Source: Chlorobiota bacterium (GTDB taxonomy: Bacteria > Bacteroidota > Ignavibacteria > Kapaibacteriales > NICIL-2). Taken from it: a stretch of DNA of 30,264 nucleotides. The stretch lies in assembly GCA_003695605.1 (NCBI GenBank), contig RFIK01000011.1, forward strand, positions 1-30,264, given 5' to 3'. The notes beneath the pieces are model-generated. The model worked only from the letters and a program-made list of their open reading frames with translations. It did no database searches and was not told the DNA's origin. This document shows positions 8,752-15,607 of this stretch, one piece after another. How positions within the stretch are numbered: the stretch's first letter is position 1; each line of letters starts with the position of its first letter. A program made the position numbers and the translations under genes.

Positions 8752-9752
8752 AAGTGCTCATCACTGGTGGCGCTGGGTTCATCGGTTCGCACGTTGTCGA
8801 GGCCTACTGCGCACGTGGACACGAGGTCGTTGTGCTCGATTCGTTCGTGACAGGCCGGCGAGAGAACGTCTCCCGTGGCATCCGCGTTGTGGAGATGGAC
8901 ATTCGCTCCCCCTGTCTGGCAGAGTTCCTTGCGTCCGAACGTTTCGATGCAATCAATCACCACGCTGCGCTCATCAAGGTTCCAGAGTCGTTCCGCCGTC
9001 CGGTCGAGTATGCGGAGGTCAACGTGGTCGGAACGCTCAACCTTCTGCAGGCTGCGGTCGAAAGCAACGTGCGGACGTTCATCTTCATCTCCACGTGCGC
9101 AGTCTATGCCGACAGCGGGAATTTGCCGTTTGAAGAAACTCATCCACTCGGCCCAAGCGATCCATACGGCACCTCAAAACTTGCTGCAGAACTGTACGTC
9201 CAGATGTATGCCACGCAGTACCCTTCGTTGCGGTGCGTCATTCTGCGGTATGGGAACGTCTATGGCCCACGCCAGCAAGTCTATGGCGAAGGCAACTTGG
9301 TCGCAGTTTGCATCGAGCGTTTGCACGAGGGTCAGCAGCCTGTGATTTTCGGTGATGGCTCACATACGCGCGATTACGTCTATGTCGGCGATGTTGCCGA
9401 CCTCAATTGCCACGTGCTCGAACAGCCGATCCAGGGTGTGTACAACGTTGGCACAGGCCAGCAGCGGAGTGTCCTCGATGTGTACGCACAGGTCGCACGC
9501 ACGCTCGGCGCTCCCTATGCGCCAATCTTTGGTCCACCGCGACGTGAGCAGGCGCACGTGGCGCTTTCTTCACGACGAATTCAGCAAGCGATAGGCTGGC
9601 TGCCGAGCACAACTTTCGAACAGGGCATCGTGCACACGGCAGAATGGTACCGCTCACAACTGCAGAACCGGGATGCGACACCTGCCGAACATTCTCTCGA
9701 GCCTGCGACTGGCGCTGACGATTCCGCTCGTCTGGGCGATCACTCGCGATGA
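8748..9752 (+). CDS. NAD-dependent epimerase/dehydratase (UDP-glucose 4-epimerase-like extended SDR)
   Basis: Extended short-chain dehydrogenase of 334 residues acting on nucleotide sugars. Visible are the Rossmann motif GGAGFIG at 7-13, an acidic residue after strand 2 (VVVLDSF), HHAALIKVPESF near 71, STCAVYAD with the catalytic Ser115, and Y140-x3-K144 in DPYGTSK. RYGNVYGPRQ and the GDGSHTRDYVYVGDV block follow. This pattern fits UDP-glucose/UDP-GlcNAc 4-epimerases and relatives; the substrate cannot be settled from sequence alone. The start follows an ATGA overlap with purD and a GGAGG site. The last 26 residues (309-334) are low in family resemblance and are read through the start of the next gene, an 80-bp overlap. 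Confidence 0.9.
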   Translation: MKVLITGGAGFIGSHVVEAYCARGHEVVVLDSFVTGRRENVSRGIRVVEMDIRSPCLAEFLASERFDAINHHAALIKVPESFRRPVEYAEVNVVGTLNLLQAAVESNVRTFIFISTCAVYADSGNLPFEETHPLGPSDPYGTSKLAAELYVQMYATQYPSLRCVILRYGNVYGPRQQVYGEGNLVAVCIERLHEGQQPVIFGDGSHTRDYVYVGDVADLNCHVLEQPIQGVYNVGTGQQRSVLDVYAQVARTLGAPYAPIFGPPRREQAHVALSSRRIQQAIGWLPSTTFEQGIVHTAEWYRSQLQNRDATPAEHSLEPATGADDSARLGDHSR

Positions 9753-10188
9753 GCGAGTCCTTGCATTTAGTTTCGGTTTTGCTGCATTGGTAAGCGATGC
9801 GCTCGATGGCATGATCGCCCGCCAACAGAGCGCCGAATCGGAGCTTGGACGATTGCTCGATCCGCTGGCTGACAAGGTACTTGCGGCATCAGTGGCGCTA
9901 GCGTTGCTCGTGCGCCAGATGATTCCGTTGTGGTACGTCGCTGCTGTCATCGGACGAGATCTGCTTATCGTTGTTGGCGGTTTTGTGCTCCGGCGGCGAA
10001 TCGGTGCTATTCCGCCATCACTACCGATCGGCAAAGCGGCAGCAACCAGTATCGGTGTTGTGCTCCTGGCGGCGATCGCAGGAGTGCCAAGTGCTGTGCT
10101 CGCTGGACTTGCGGGGGCAAGCAGTGTGCTGCTGCTCTGGTCGCTTGTTGTCTATGCTGCACGTCTTCGACGTGCTCTTCGTCCTTGA
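9673..10188 (+). CDS. CDP-alcohol phosphatidyltransferase (PgsA-like)
   Basis: Membrane enzyme that transfers a phosphatidyl group from CDP-diacylglycerol to an alcohol; the family includes phosphatidylglycerophosphate synthase (PgsA). It has 171 residues and about four to six hydrophobic segments. The complete family motif D-x2-D-G-x2-A-R-x8-G-x3-D-x3-D is present: D42, D45, G46, A49, R50, G59, D63, D67. The start MRHLPNILSSLRLAL matches the usual PgsA opening (N-x-P-N-x-L-x-x-x-R), so the 80-bp overlap with the epimerase frame is probably real. PgsA is the likeliest identity, but the alcohol substrate is not proven. ftsY follows after 37 bp. Confidence 0.9.
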   Translation: MRHLPNILSSLRLALTIPLVWAITRDERVLAFSFGFAALVSDALDGMIARQQSAESELGRLLDPLADKVLAASVALALLVRQMIPLWYVAAVIGRDLLIVVGGFVLRRRIGAIPPSLPIGKAAATSIGVVLLAAIAGVPSAVLAGLAGASSVLLLWSLVVYAARLRRALRP

Positions 10189-10225
10189 ACGCAACACGTG
10201 GAATCACCGAGATTGACTCACACCG

Positions 10226-11230
10226 ATGGGATTCTTCGATAGCCTCAAAGCGAAAGTTCAAACTGTAGCGCAGAAAGTAGGCGATACGCTCTCGTTCGAT
10301 CGCCTCAAAGAAGGACTTGCCAAAACGCGGTCGGCAGTATTTGGACGGCTGGCTTCGCTCGTCCGAGGGCGCACACTCGATAATGCACTCCTTGCCGAGT
10401 TGGAAGAGGCGTTGCTGCTTGCCGATGTCGGGGTGCGAACTACCGAGCGCATTCTTGACGGACTGCGCCAACGCTGGCGTCGGAATGCCACTGATGATCC
10501 CGATGCTGTTCTCGATGCACTCAAAGCTGAAATCGCTGAGCGACTACTTGCCATCAGTGAACGCTCACCGCGGTATGGAGAGCTTCCCAAGCCGTATGTC
10601 GTGATGGTAGTCGGCGTCAATGGTGTAGGGAAAACAACGACCGTCGGCAAGCTTGCCTATAACTTCCAGCGCGAAGGCAAACGTGTCATCATCGGAGCAG
10701 CGGATACATTTCGAGCCGCAGCCAATGAGCAACTGGCAATGTGGGCAGCACGTGCAGGAGTCGAAATCGTGCAGCAGCAACGCGGCGCTGATCCGGCAGC
10801 TGTCGCCTACGATACGCTCAATGCAGCAATTGCCCGGGGGATGGATGTTTGCGTGATTGATACTGCCGGGCGGCTCCATACCAAAGGTGGACTGATGCAG
10901 GAACTGGAGAAGATCTCACGCGTCCTCAAAAAACTTGTTCCGGATGCTCCCCACGACGTCTGGCTTGTCCTCGATGCAACAACGGGGCAGAACGCCATCG
11001 TGCAAGCGCGGGAGTTTGCCAAGGTCGCGCCACTGTCGGGACTGATCGTCACCAAGCTCGATGGCACCGCCAAGGGTGGTGTCGTGCTCGCGATTGCTGA
11101 AGAGTTTCAGCTACCTGTCCGCTACATTGGCGTGGGCGAGCGCATTGACGATCTGCAGCCATTCGATGCGATCGCATTCGTCGATGCACTCTTTGCCGAG
11201 CAGTCATCGGTACCACAATCAGTCGAGTAA
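10226..11230 (+). CDS. ftsY: Signal recognition particle receptor FtsY
   Basis: SRP-family GTPase that docks ribosome-SRP complexes at the membrane. It has 334 residues with the short N-terminal region typical outside enterobacteria: MGFFDSLKAK directly precedes the NG domain and there is no long acidic A domain. An amphipathic N-terminal helix is likely the membrane-targeting element. Visible GTPase motifs are GVNGVGKTT at 130-138 (G1), DTFRAAANEQL near 160 (insertion box), DTAGR at 212-216 (G3), TKLDGTAKGG at 276-285 (G4) and GVGERIDDLQPF near 302. The ATG at 10226 is the family-like start. The next gene begins 5 bp after the stop. Confidence 0.97.
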   Translation: MGFFDSLKAKVQTVAQKVGDTLSFDRLKEGLAKTRSAVFGRLASLVRGRTLDNALLAELEEALLLADVGVRTTERILDGLRQRWRRNATDDPDAVLDALKAEIAERLLAISERSPRYGELPKPYVVMVVGVNGVGKTTTVGKLAYNFQREGKRVIIGAADTFRAAANEQLAMWAARAGVEIVQQQRGADPAAVAYDTLNAAIARGMDVCVIDTAGRLHTKGGLMQELEKISRVLKKLVPDAPHDVWLVLDATTGQNAIVQAREFAKVAPLSGLIVTKLDGTAKGGVVLAIAEEFQLPVRYIGVGERIDDLQPFDAIAFVDALFAEQSSVPQSVE

Positions 11231-11235
11231 GACCA

Positions 11236-11844
11236 GTGCGCTGGTGGGGAGTAGGCAGGGGGTACTTTCGAAATGTCGTCGCGATTGTGCTCTTTGTCCT
11301 TCTTGGAGGAACGCTCGTTGCACTGCTGTGGCTTCGCGACGCTCTCCGGCCGTTGATGATTGCCTCCGAGAAGCAGCGTGTTCCGCTTCAAGAGCGAGTA
11401 TTCCGTCACAGCGAAATCACTCCAGCGCACCCCACGCTTGGCGACGTGGTAGTGTTTGCTGCAATCTGCGATAGCTGCATTGATGCTCTACGCTCAGAGC
11501 ATGACAACCACGATACAAGCTGTGAGCGTGCGGAGCTGTTGCGACGTCGTGTGGAGCGACGTCTTGCAACCGAGCTCAACCGCTACGGCTGGAGTATCGA
11601 ACGCTTTTGGTTCTATCGTGACGTTGCACTTACGCTCTATCGCGACAGCATCCCCCCGCCGCTGTTGTGGGTAGCTCGTTGCTTGCAGCCATACGCCGAG
11701 CGCAGGGGCAATGCTGAACTCGATAGCGCTCTCTACCAGGCAGCCGATGTGATGCTGCGCGGGCGGATCTGGTGGCTCCAGCTTGGCTTTGCACAGCCAC
11801 AGCCTCCGAGGAGCGATACTGCCCTTCCCGTGGAAGGAGGCTGA
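11236..11844 (+). CDS. Hypothetical membrane-anchored protein
   Basis: I do not recognise this 202-residue protein. From the GTG at 11236 it has one hydrophobic segment (about residues 12-34) after an Arg-containing N-terminus, consistent with a signal anchor that leaves the rest outside the cytoplasm. The remainder is mostly helical, with cysteines in ICDSCIDAL near 77-85, an Arg-rich helix (RRRVERR), and Trp/Tyr-rich patches (RFWFYRDVALTLYR, GRIWWLQLGF). The tail is Pro-rich. It lies 5 bp after ftsY and its stop is 2 bp before the next gene, so it is very likely co-translated with the barrel protein that follows. A later in-frame ATG (residue 41) would remove the anchor and is less likely. 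Confidence 0.7.
   Translation: MRWWGVGRGYFRNVVAIVLFVLLGGTLVALLWLRDALRPLMIASEKQRVPLQERVFRHSEITPAHPTLGDVVVFAAICDSCIDALRSEHDNHDTSCERAELLRRRVERRLATELNRYGWSIERFWFYRDVALTLYRDSIPPPLLWVARCLQPYAERRGNAELDSALYQAADVMLRGRIWWLQLGFAQPQPPRSDTALPVEGG
11836..11840 (+). promoter_or_regulatory. Shine-Dalgarno for the plug/barrel gene
   Basis: GGAGG lies 6 nt before the ATG at 11847, within the end of the preceding gene. It decides the start of the outer-membrane protein, which then begins with a clean signal peptide. Confidence 0.7.
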
Positions 11845-11846
11845 GG

Positions 11847-13727
11847 ATGTGCATCCTTGCTTTGCTCATCCTTGCGTTTGCTGGCGCGATTGCAGCTCCG
11901 ATGGTATCGGATTCAAGCACCGCTGATTCATTGGTGCAACCGCTTCCATTCCATGGCGCGGTCTCGGCACTTGGCAAGCTCGATGTCTATCGGACGTTCA
12001 CTCGCGATGCGATCGCTGGGCTTCCCTACCGAACGCTCGAGGATGTGCTCGATTGGCGGACCGCTTCATACACGCTCTCGACAGGTGCGATCGGCGATTG
12101 GAATGTGCCGCTCCTCTTCGGTGAACGCCTGCGTGACCTTGCTGTGCGTGCTGATGGTGTGCCGATGGCGAGCGCGGCGGTGGGCATCGTTCCTCCAGCC
12201 ATGATGAGCCCAGAGTTTATGGAGCGGATGGATCTGCTCATCGGCAGCGATGCAGCGATTCTCGCTGGCGCGAGCTCCGGAACAGCGTACTGGTTTCAGC
12301 AGCCGTGGTATGATACGCGCACTCCCTACACTCGAGTTTGGTACTGCCAATCAGCGTACGATTTTCTCGCGACCGATGGTGTGCTCTCGCAGAACGTTGC
12401 GCGCAACGTCAATGCAACGCTCGGCTTCCGCCGGATGGTCACGCCAGGTCGCTATCCTAACCAATGGCTCGATGTCTGGAATACCCGTGCGCTCCTGCGC
12501 TGGAACGTTTCGCCGGTGCTCAATTTCTCGATCGTCCATCGCTTCGCAAATTGGGGGCTTGGCACCAACGGTGGTGTTGATCCGACCATCAGCGATGACC
12601 CGACAAACGAGCGAACTGCACAAGTGTTCTATTCCAGGCTCGATGAGCGACTCTTCCGTCATGACGTTGCACTCTTGGCGACCTATCAGCTCTCGCCACA
12701 TCGTGTAGCAAGTGCTGGTATAGCCCTTCAGCTTGAGCAGTGGAATCTCTACCGCGCGCCAGCGCTTGCGATCGGGGTGGATTCCTCGACGCACGTTCTG
12801 TGGCGAAACGACGCAGTCACAGCATTTGTGCGCTGGGAAGAGCGACTCGATTCACAGCTTATCGCATTCGCAGGTGCTGAAGCGAGTGCAGTTACTGCGG
12901 GACGCTCCGATTACACTGCTGCGCTTGCTGGGAGTGATCGTTTCCAGGGTGCAGGTTTTGGGTACGTTCGCTGGGACGCATCGCCTTTTCTCCTCCGAGG
13001 TGGTGTGCGGCTGCTTTTTGCTCGTGGGGTGCTCTTGCCGATCGCTGGCGCGGCGGTGCGTGTTGGAGATAGCGCGTTTGCACTGACGTTCGATGGGAGC
13101 AGGACAGTCCGGATCCCTTCTCTCGTGGAAGGGTTGCTGCCACCAGAGCGTGCGTGGCTGTTGATGGTCCGGCTGGAGACAGCGTTCGATACAGCTGTCC
13201 GTGTGGCAGCCACGGGGTATTGGCGTCGCTACGACAATCCGATCGTTGCAGAGCCGATTGCGCGAGGGGATACCGTCATCGCAACGTCTGGTGTGGTGGC
13301 TTCACCGATGCACCGGAGCGGTCTGACGGTCGAGACGCTCTGGAGGATTGGTCGGTTTCAGCTTCGCCCGCATCTTGTTTTTTCCTTCACTGGTGCACGT
13401 GAGCTTCCATTCCTCTACGCAGCAATCTCGCTCGGCTACGAGCATCGCATCGGGCGCAACCGGATCGGTGGGGAGCTATTCCTCCGAGCCAGAACACAAG
13501 TCTTCGCCGATCGGTTCATTCCGCAATCGTGGGGTTTTCTACCAACGGAGATTCCGCTGCCAGCGGCGACTGATGGTGGGACGGTGATGCTGTGGGCGCA
13601 GCTTGGGAATGCGAACGTGAAGCTTGCGATGGGAAATGTTCTCTCAGCATACTATGCAACGCTCTCAACTTTCCCGCAATTTGACCGACATATAACGCTG
13701 AGCGTCGGCTGGTCGTTCTTCGACTGA
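11847..13727 (+). CDS. Outer-membrane barrel protein with TonB-plug-like N-terminal domain
   Basis: A 626-residue exported protein. Residues 1-17 form a signal peptide (hydrophobic core LALLILAFAGAIAA). Residues about 45-145 resemble a TonB-dependent receptor plug: AGLPYRTLEDVLDW, then LRDLAVRADGVPM, then SPEFMERMDLLIGSDAAIL, which mirror the 'sLeDvL', 'vliDGvp' and 'ieRIEvlrGp' blocks of known plugs. The rest (about 470 residues) is rich in alternating aromatic/polar strands and ends in VGWSFFD, an aromatic C-terminal strand typical of outer-membrane barrels. I see no TonB box, no carboxypeptidase-like N-terminal domain and no SusC features, and the barrel is short for a 22-strand receptor. 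The substrate is unknown. The start is set by GGAGG 6 nt upstream. Confidence 0.75.
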   Translation: MCILALLILAFAGAIAAPMVSDSSTADSLVQPLPFHGAVSALGKLDVYRTFTRDAIAGLPYRTLEDVLDWRTASYTLSTGAIGDWNVPLLFGERLRDLAVRADGVPMASAAVGIVPPAMMSPEFMERMDLLIGSDAAILAGASSGTAYWFQQPWYDTRTPYTRVWYCQSAYDFLATDGVLSQNVARNVNATLGFRRMVTPGRYPNQWLDVWNTRALLRWNVSPVLNFSIVHRFANWGLGTNGGVDPTISDDPTNERTAQVFYSRLDERLFRHDVALLATYQLSPHRVASAGIALQLEQWNLYRAPALAIGVDSSTHVLWRNDAVTAFVRWEERLDSQLIAFAGAEASAVTAGRSDYTAALAGSDRFQGAGFGYVRWDASPFLLRGGVRLLFARGVLLPIAGAAVRVGDSAFALTFDGSRTVRIPSLVEGLLPPERAWLLMVRLETAFDTAVRVAATGYWRRYDNPIVAEPIARGDTVIATSGVVASPMHRSGLTVETLWRIGRFQLRPHLVFSFTGARELPFLYAAISLGYEHRIGRNRIGGELFLRARTQVFADRFIPQSWGFLPTEIPLPAATDGGTVMLWAQLGNANVKLAMGNVLSAYYATLSTFPQFDRHITLSVGWSFFD

Positions 13728-13860
13728 CCAATGGATGGGCTGACGGCGCTCCCTGCGGCGAGCGAAGCTGCAGCGAAGGACCAGTGGATGGGTTTCCAGC
13801 GGGATCACACCATCGAATGGATGCGCTCCTCGATGTCGAACGTTTTCCTACCACGCACCG
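13728..13860 (+). other. 133-bp spacer between barrel gene and TPR gene
   Basis: I see no gene, T-run terminator or clear promoter here. Two near copies of CCARTGGATGGG occur at 13728-13739 and 13781-13792, and a weaker relative (CGAATGGATGCG) near 13814. A 5-bp stem (CGCTC/GAGCG) lies around 13747-13764. None has an assignable role. Confidence 0.4.
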
Positions 13861-14358
13861 ATGGAGCAACACTTCTCCGCCCATGCTGAGCAGACACGTG
13901 CACTCGAAATCTGCAACCACGCGTACCGCCTCCATCGCGATGGGCGTATTGCAGAAGCAATCGAACTCTACCGCGAGAGCATTACCCTGCATCCAACCCC
14001 AGAAGCGCATACATTCTTGGGCTGGGCGTACTCTTCGCTGGGACGCTATCGCGCGGCAATCGCTGAGTGCCTTCGCGCAATCGAACTCGATCCTCACTAC
14101 GGCAACCCGTACAATGACATCGGGGTGTACTTGATGGAGCTCCGTCGCTTCGACGAGGCAGAGCACTGGTTCCACCGGGCACTTGCGGCCCCACGCTATA
14201 CAACGCCACACTATGCGCACTACAATCTCGGCCGCCTCTACGAGCGACAGGGAGACTGGATTCGCGCAATTGACGAATACTACACAGCTCTGATGATGGA
14301 GCCAAGCTATCATCCCGCAGCACTGGCTCTGCTCAACCTCCAGGCAAAGCTCAATTGA
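13861..14358 (+). CDS. Tetratricopeptide-repeat protein
   Basis: A 165-residue protein made almost entirely of TPR units, at about residues 14-47, 48-81, 82-115 and 119-153. Typical positions are visible in RIAEAIELYRESITLHP, LGRYRAAIAECLRAIELDP, LRRFDEAEHWFHRAL and QGDWIRAIDEYYTAL. There is no signal peptide, so it is probably a cytoplasmic protein-interaction adaptor; the partner cannot be named. The ATG at 13861 is the first start in this frame, although the frame is open a little further upstream. No Shine-Dalgarno. It is the last gene of the plus-strand run and converges on the moxR-like gene. Confidence 0.85.
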   Translation: MEQHFSAHAEQTRALEICNHAYRLHRDGRIAEAIELYRESITLHPTPEAHTFLGWAYSSLGRYRAAIAECLRAIELDPHYGNPYNDIGVYLMELRRFDEAEHWFHRALAAPRYTTPHYAHYNLGRLYERQGDWIRAIDEYYTALMMEPSYHPAALALLNLQAKLN

Positions 14359-14567
14359 TTACGGTGTGAGCGACACTTTGAGCAGCATGGAGACCCTAAA
14401 CGTAGATCGGGCGAAACGCGCGCAGCCGCACCAGTGGTGGAATGTGCGGTGTCCAGTTTGCTATCTGGACTACAGGGAGAGGCTCACGTCCAACGTGGCA
14501 ATGGTCAACACGAGCCATTGCAAGTGCACACGCAAGTGCAAGAGAGAAAACGGCACGCCGAACCGCA
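14359..14567. other. Convergent intergenic region, no gene seen
   Basis: 209 bp between two convergent genes. It holds a 6-bp inverted repeat with an 8-nt loop (GTCCAG at 14451-14456, CTGGAC at 14465-14470) without a following T-run, and a direct repeat GCAAGTGCA at 14520-14528 and 14532-14540. Neither is a convincing terminator. No tRNA-like or small-ORF signal was found. Confidence 0.5.
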
Positions 14568-15569
14568 TTAGTCCAACGACGCAAGAAGCTCACGTACCAG
14601 CGCTGTCGCGGTGACATTCTCGGCCTCTGCTTGGAAATTGAGCACGATGCGGTGTCGCAGAACGGAGGGAGCAACAGCCTCAACGTCCGCGATCTCTGGA
14701 GTGAAGCGTCCGTCGAGCGCAGCGCGTGTTTTTGCACCCAGGATCAGGTACTGCGAAGCGCGCGGACCGGCGCCATAGCTCACGTAGCGACGGACGATGT
14801 CGAAGCGTGTCGTCTGCGGTCGAGTCGCTTGTGCAAGACGAACGGCATACGTAACGACGTTTTCAGCGACTGGGATACGGCGAACAAAACTCTGGTAGCG
14901 AATTATATCCTCAGCACTGAGGACTTTCTCGACGCTCGGCATGCGGTCGAGTGTCGTTGCTTGGACGATCTGCACCTCTTCCTCGAAGGATGGGTAGTCC
15001 AACTCGAGCATGAACATGAAGCGATCGAGCTGCGCCTCGGGGAGTGGGTACGTTCCTTCTTGTTCGATTGGATTTTGGGTTGCCAAGACAAAAAATGGCT
15101 CGTCGAGCGGATACGTAGTGCCTGCTGCTGTGACGCGATGCTCTTGCATTGCCTCCAGCAGTGCTGCCTGAGTCTTCGGCGGAGTCCGGTTGATTTCGTC
15201 GGCAAGGACGATGTTTGCAAAAATCGGCCCGCGCACAAAGCGAAACTGCTTTTCGCCAGTCGAGACGTTTTCTTCGATGACCTCTGTACCGGTGATGTCG
15301 CTTGGCATCAAGTCGGGTGTGAATTGGATGCGGGAGAAGGCGAGAGTCAGCGTATCGGCAATCGTTCGCACAATGAGCGTTTTGGCAAGCCCCGGAACAC
15401 CAACGAGCAGGCAGTGCCCGCGTGCGAAGAGTGCAATCAGCACCTGCTCGATGATCTGCTCCTGGCCGATGATCACCTTCGCAATCTCACGCCGGACACG
15501 TTTGATCGCCGTTCGAAGTTCGGTGAGCTGTTCGATGTCTGAACCCATAGATGGAATCGCGCGTGGCAT
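14568..15569 (-). CDS. MoxR-family AAA+ ATPase
   Basis: A 333-residue MoxR ATPase, a class of chaperone-like ATPases that act on VWA-domain partners. Motifs are Walker A GVPGLAKT at 57-64, LMPSDITGTEV near 87, Walker B LADEINRTPPKTQAALLEAM at 122-141 and sensor region ATQNPIEQEGTYPLPEAQLD near 163-182. The start may be ATG at 15569 or ATG at 15548 (MGSDIEQL). MoxR genes are usually followed by a DUF58 and VWA genes; here the downstream neighbour is a convergent TPR gene, so the partner must be elsewhere. It lies 38 bp downstream of the M16-like gene, probably in the same transcript. Confidence 0.93.
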   Translation of the reverse strand: MPRAIPSMGSDIEQLTELRTAIKRVRREIAKVIIGQEQIIEQVLIALFARGHCLLVGVPGLAKTLIVRTIADTLTLAFSRIQFTPDLMPSDITGTEVIEENVSTGEKQFRFVRGPIFANIVLADEINRTPPKTQAALLEAMQEHRVTAAGTTYPLDEPFFVLATQNPIEQEGTYPLPEAQLDRFMFMLELDYPSFEEEVQIVQATTLDRMPSVEKVLSAEDIIRYQSFVRRIPVAENVVTYAVRLAQATRPQTTRFDIVRRYVSYGAGPRASQYLILGAKTRAALDGRFTPEIADVEAVAPSVLRHRIVLNFQAEAENVTATALVRELLASLD

Positions 15570-15607
15570 AGTGGAACAACGGGTGCGTTGACACGATGCA
15601 GGGCAAA

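Noticed and set aside
13728..13825. Near-repeats of AATGGATG in the barrel/TPR spacer
   Set aside because: Only two to three imperfect short copies, irregular spacing and no palindrome; too weak for an operator or array.
13516..14313. 265-codon minus-strand open frame across the barrel/TPR junction
   Set aside because: Runs antisense through the conserved TPR gene and the barrel C-terminus; the translation shows no recognisable motif.
14451..14470. Possible terminator hairpin between convergent genes
   Set aside because: Only 6 bp of stem, an 8-nt loop and no T-run on either strand.
14442..15542. 366-codon plus-strand open frame opposite the moxR-like gene
   Set aside because: It is the reverse complement of a clearly conserved MoxR coding region; its translation is Cys/Arg/Leu-rich with no family pattern.
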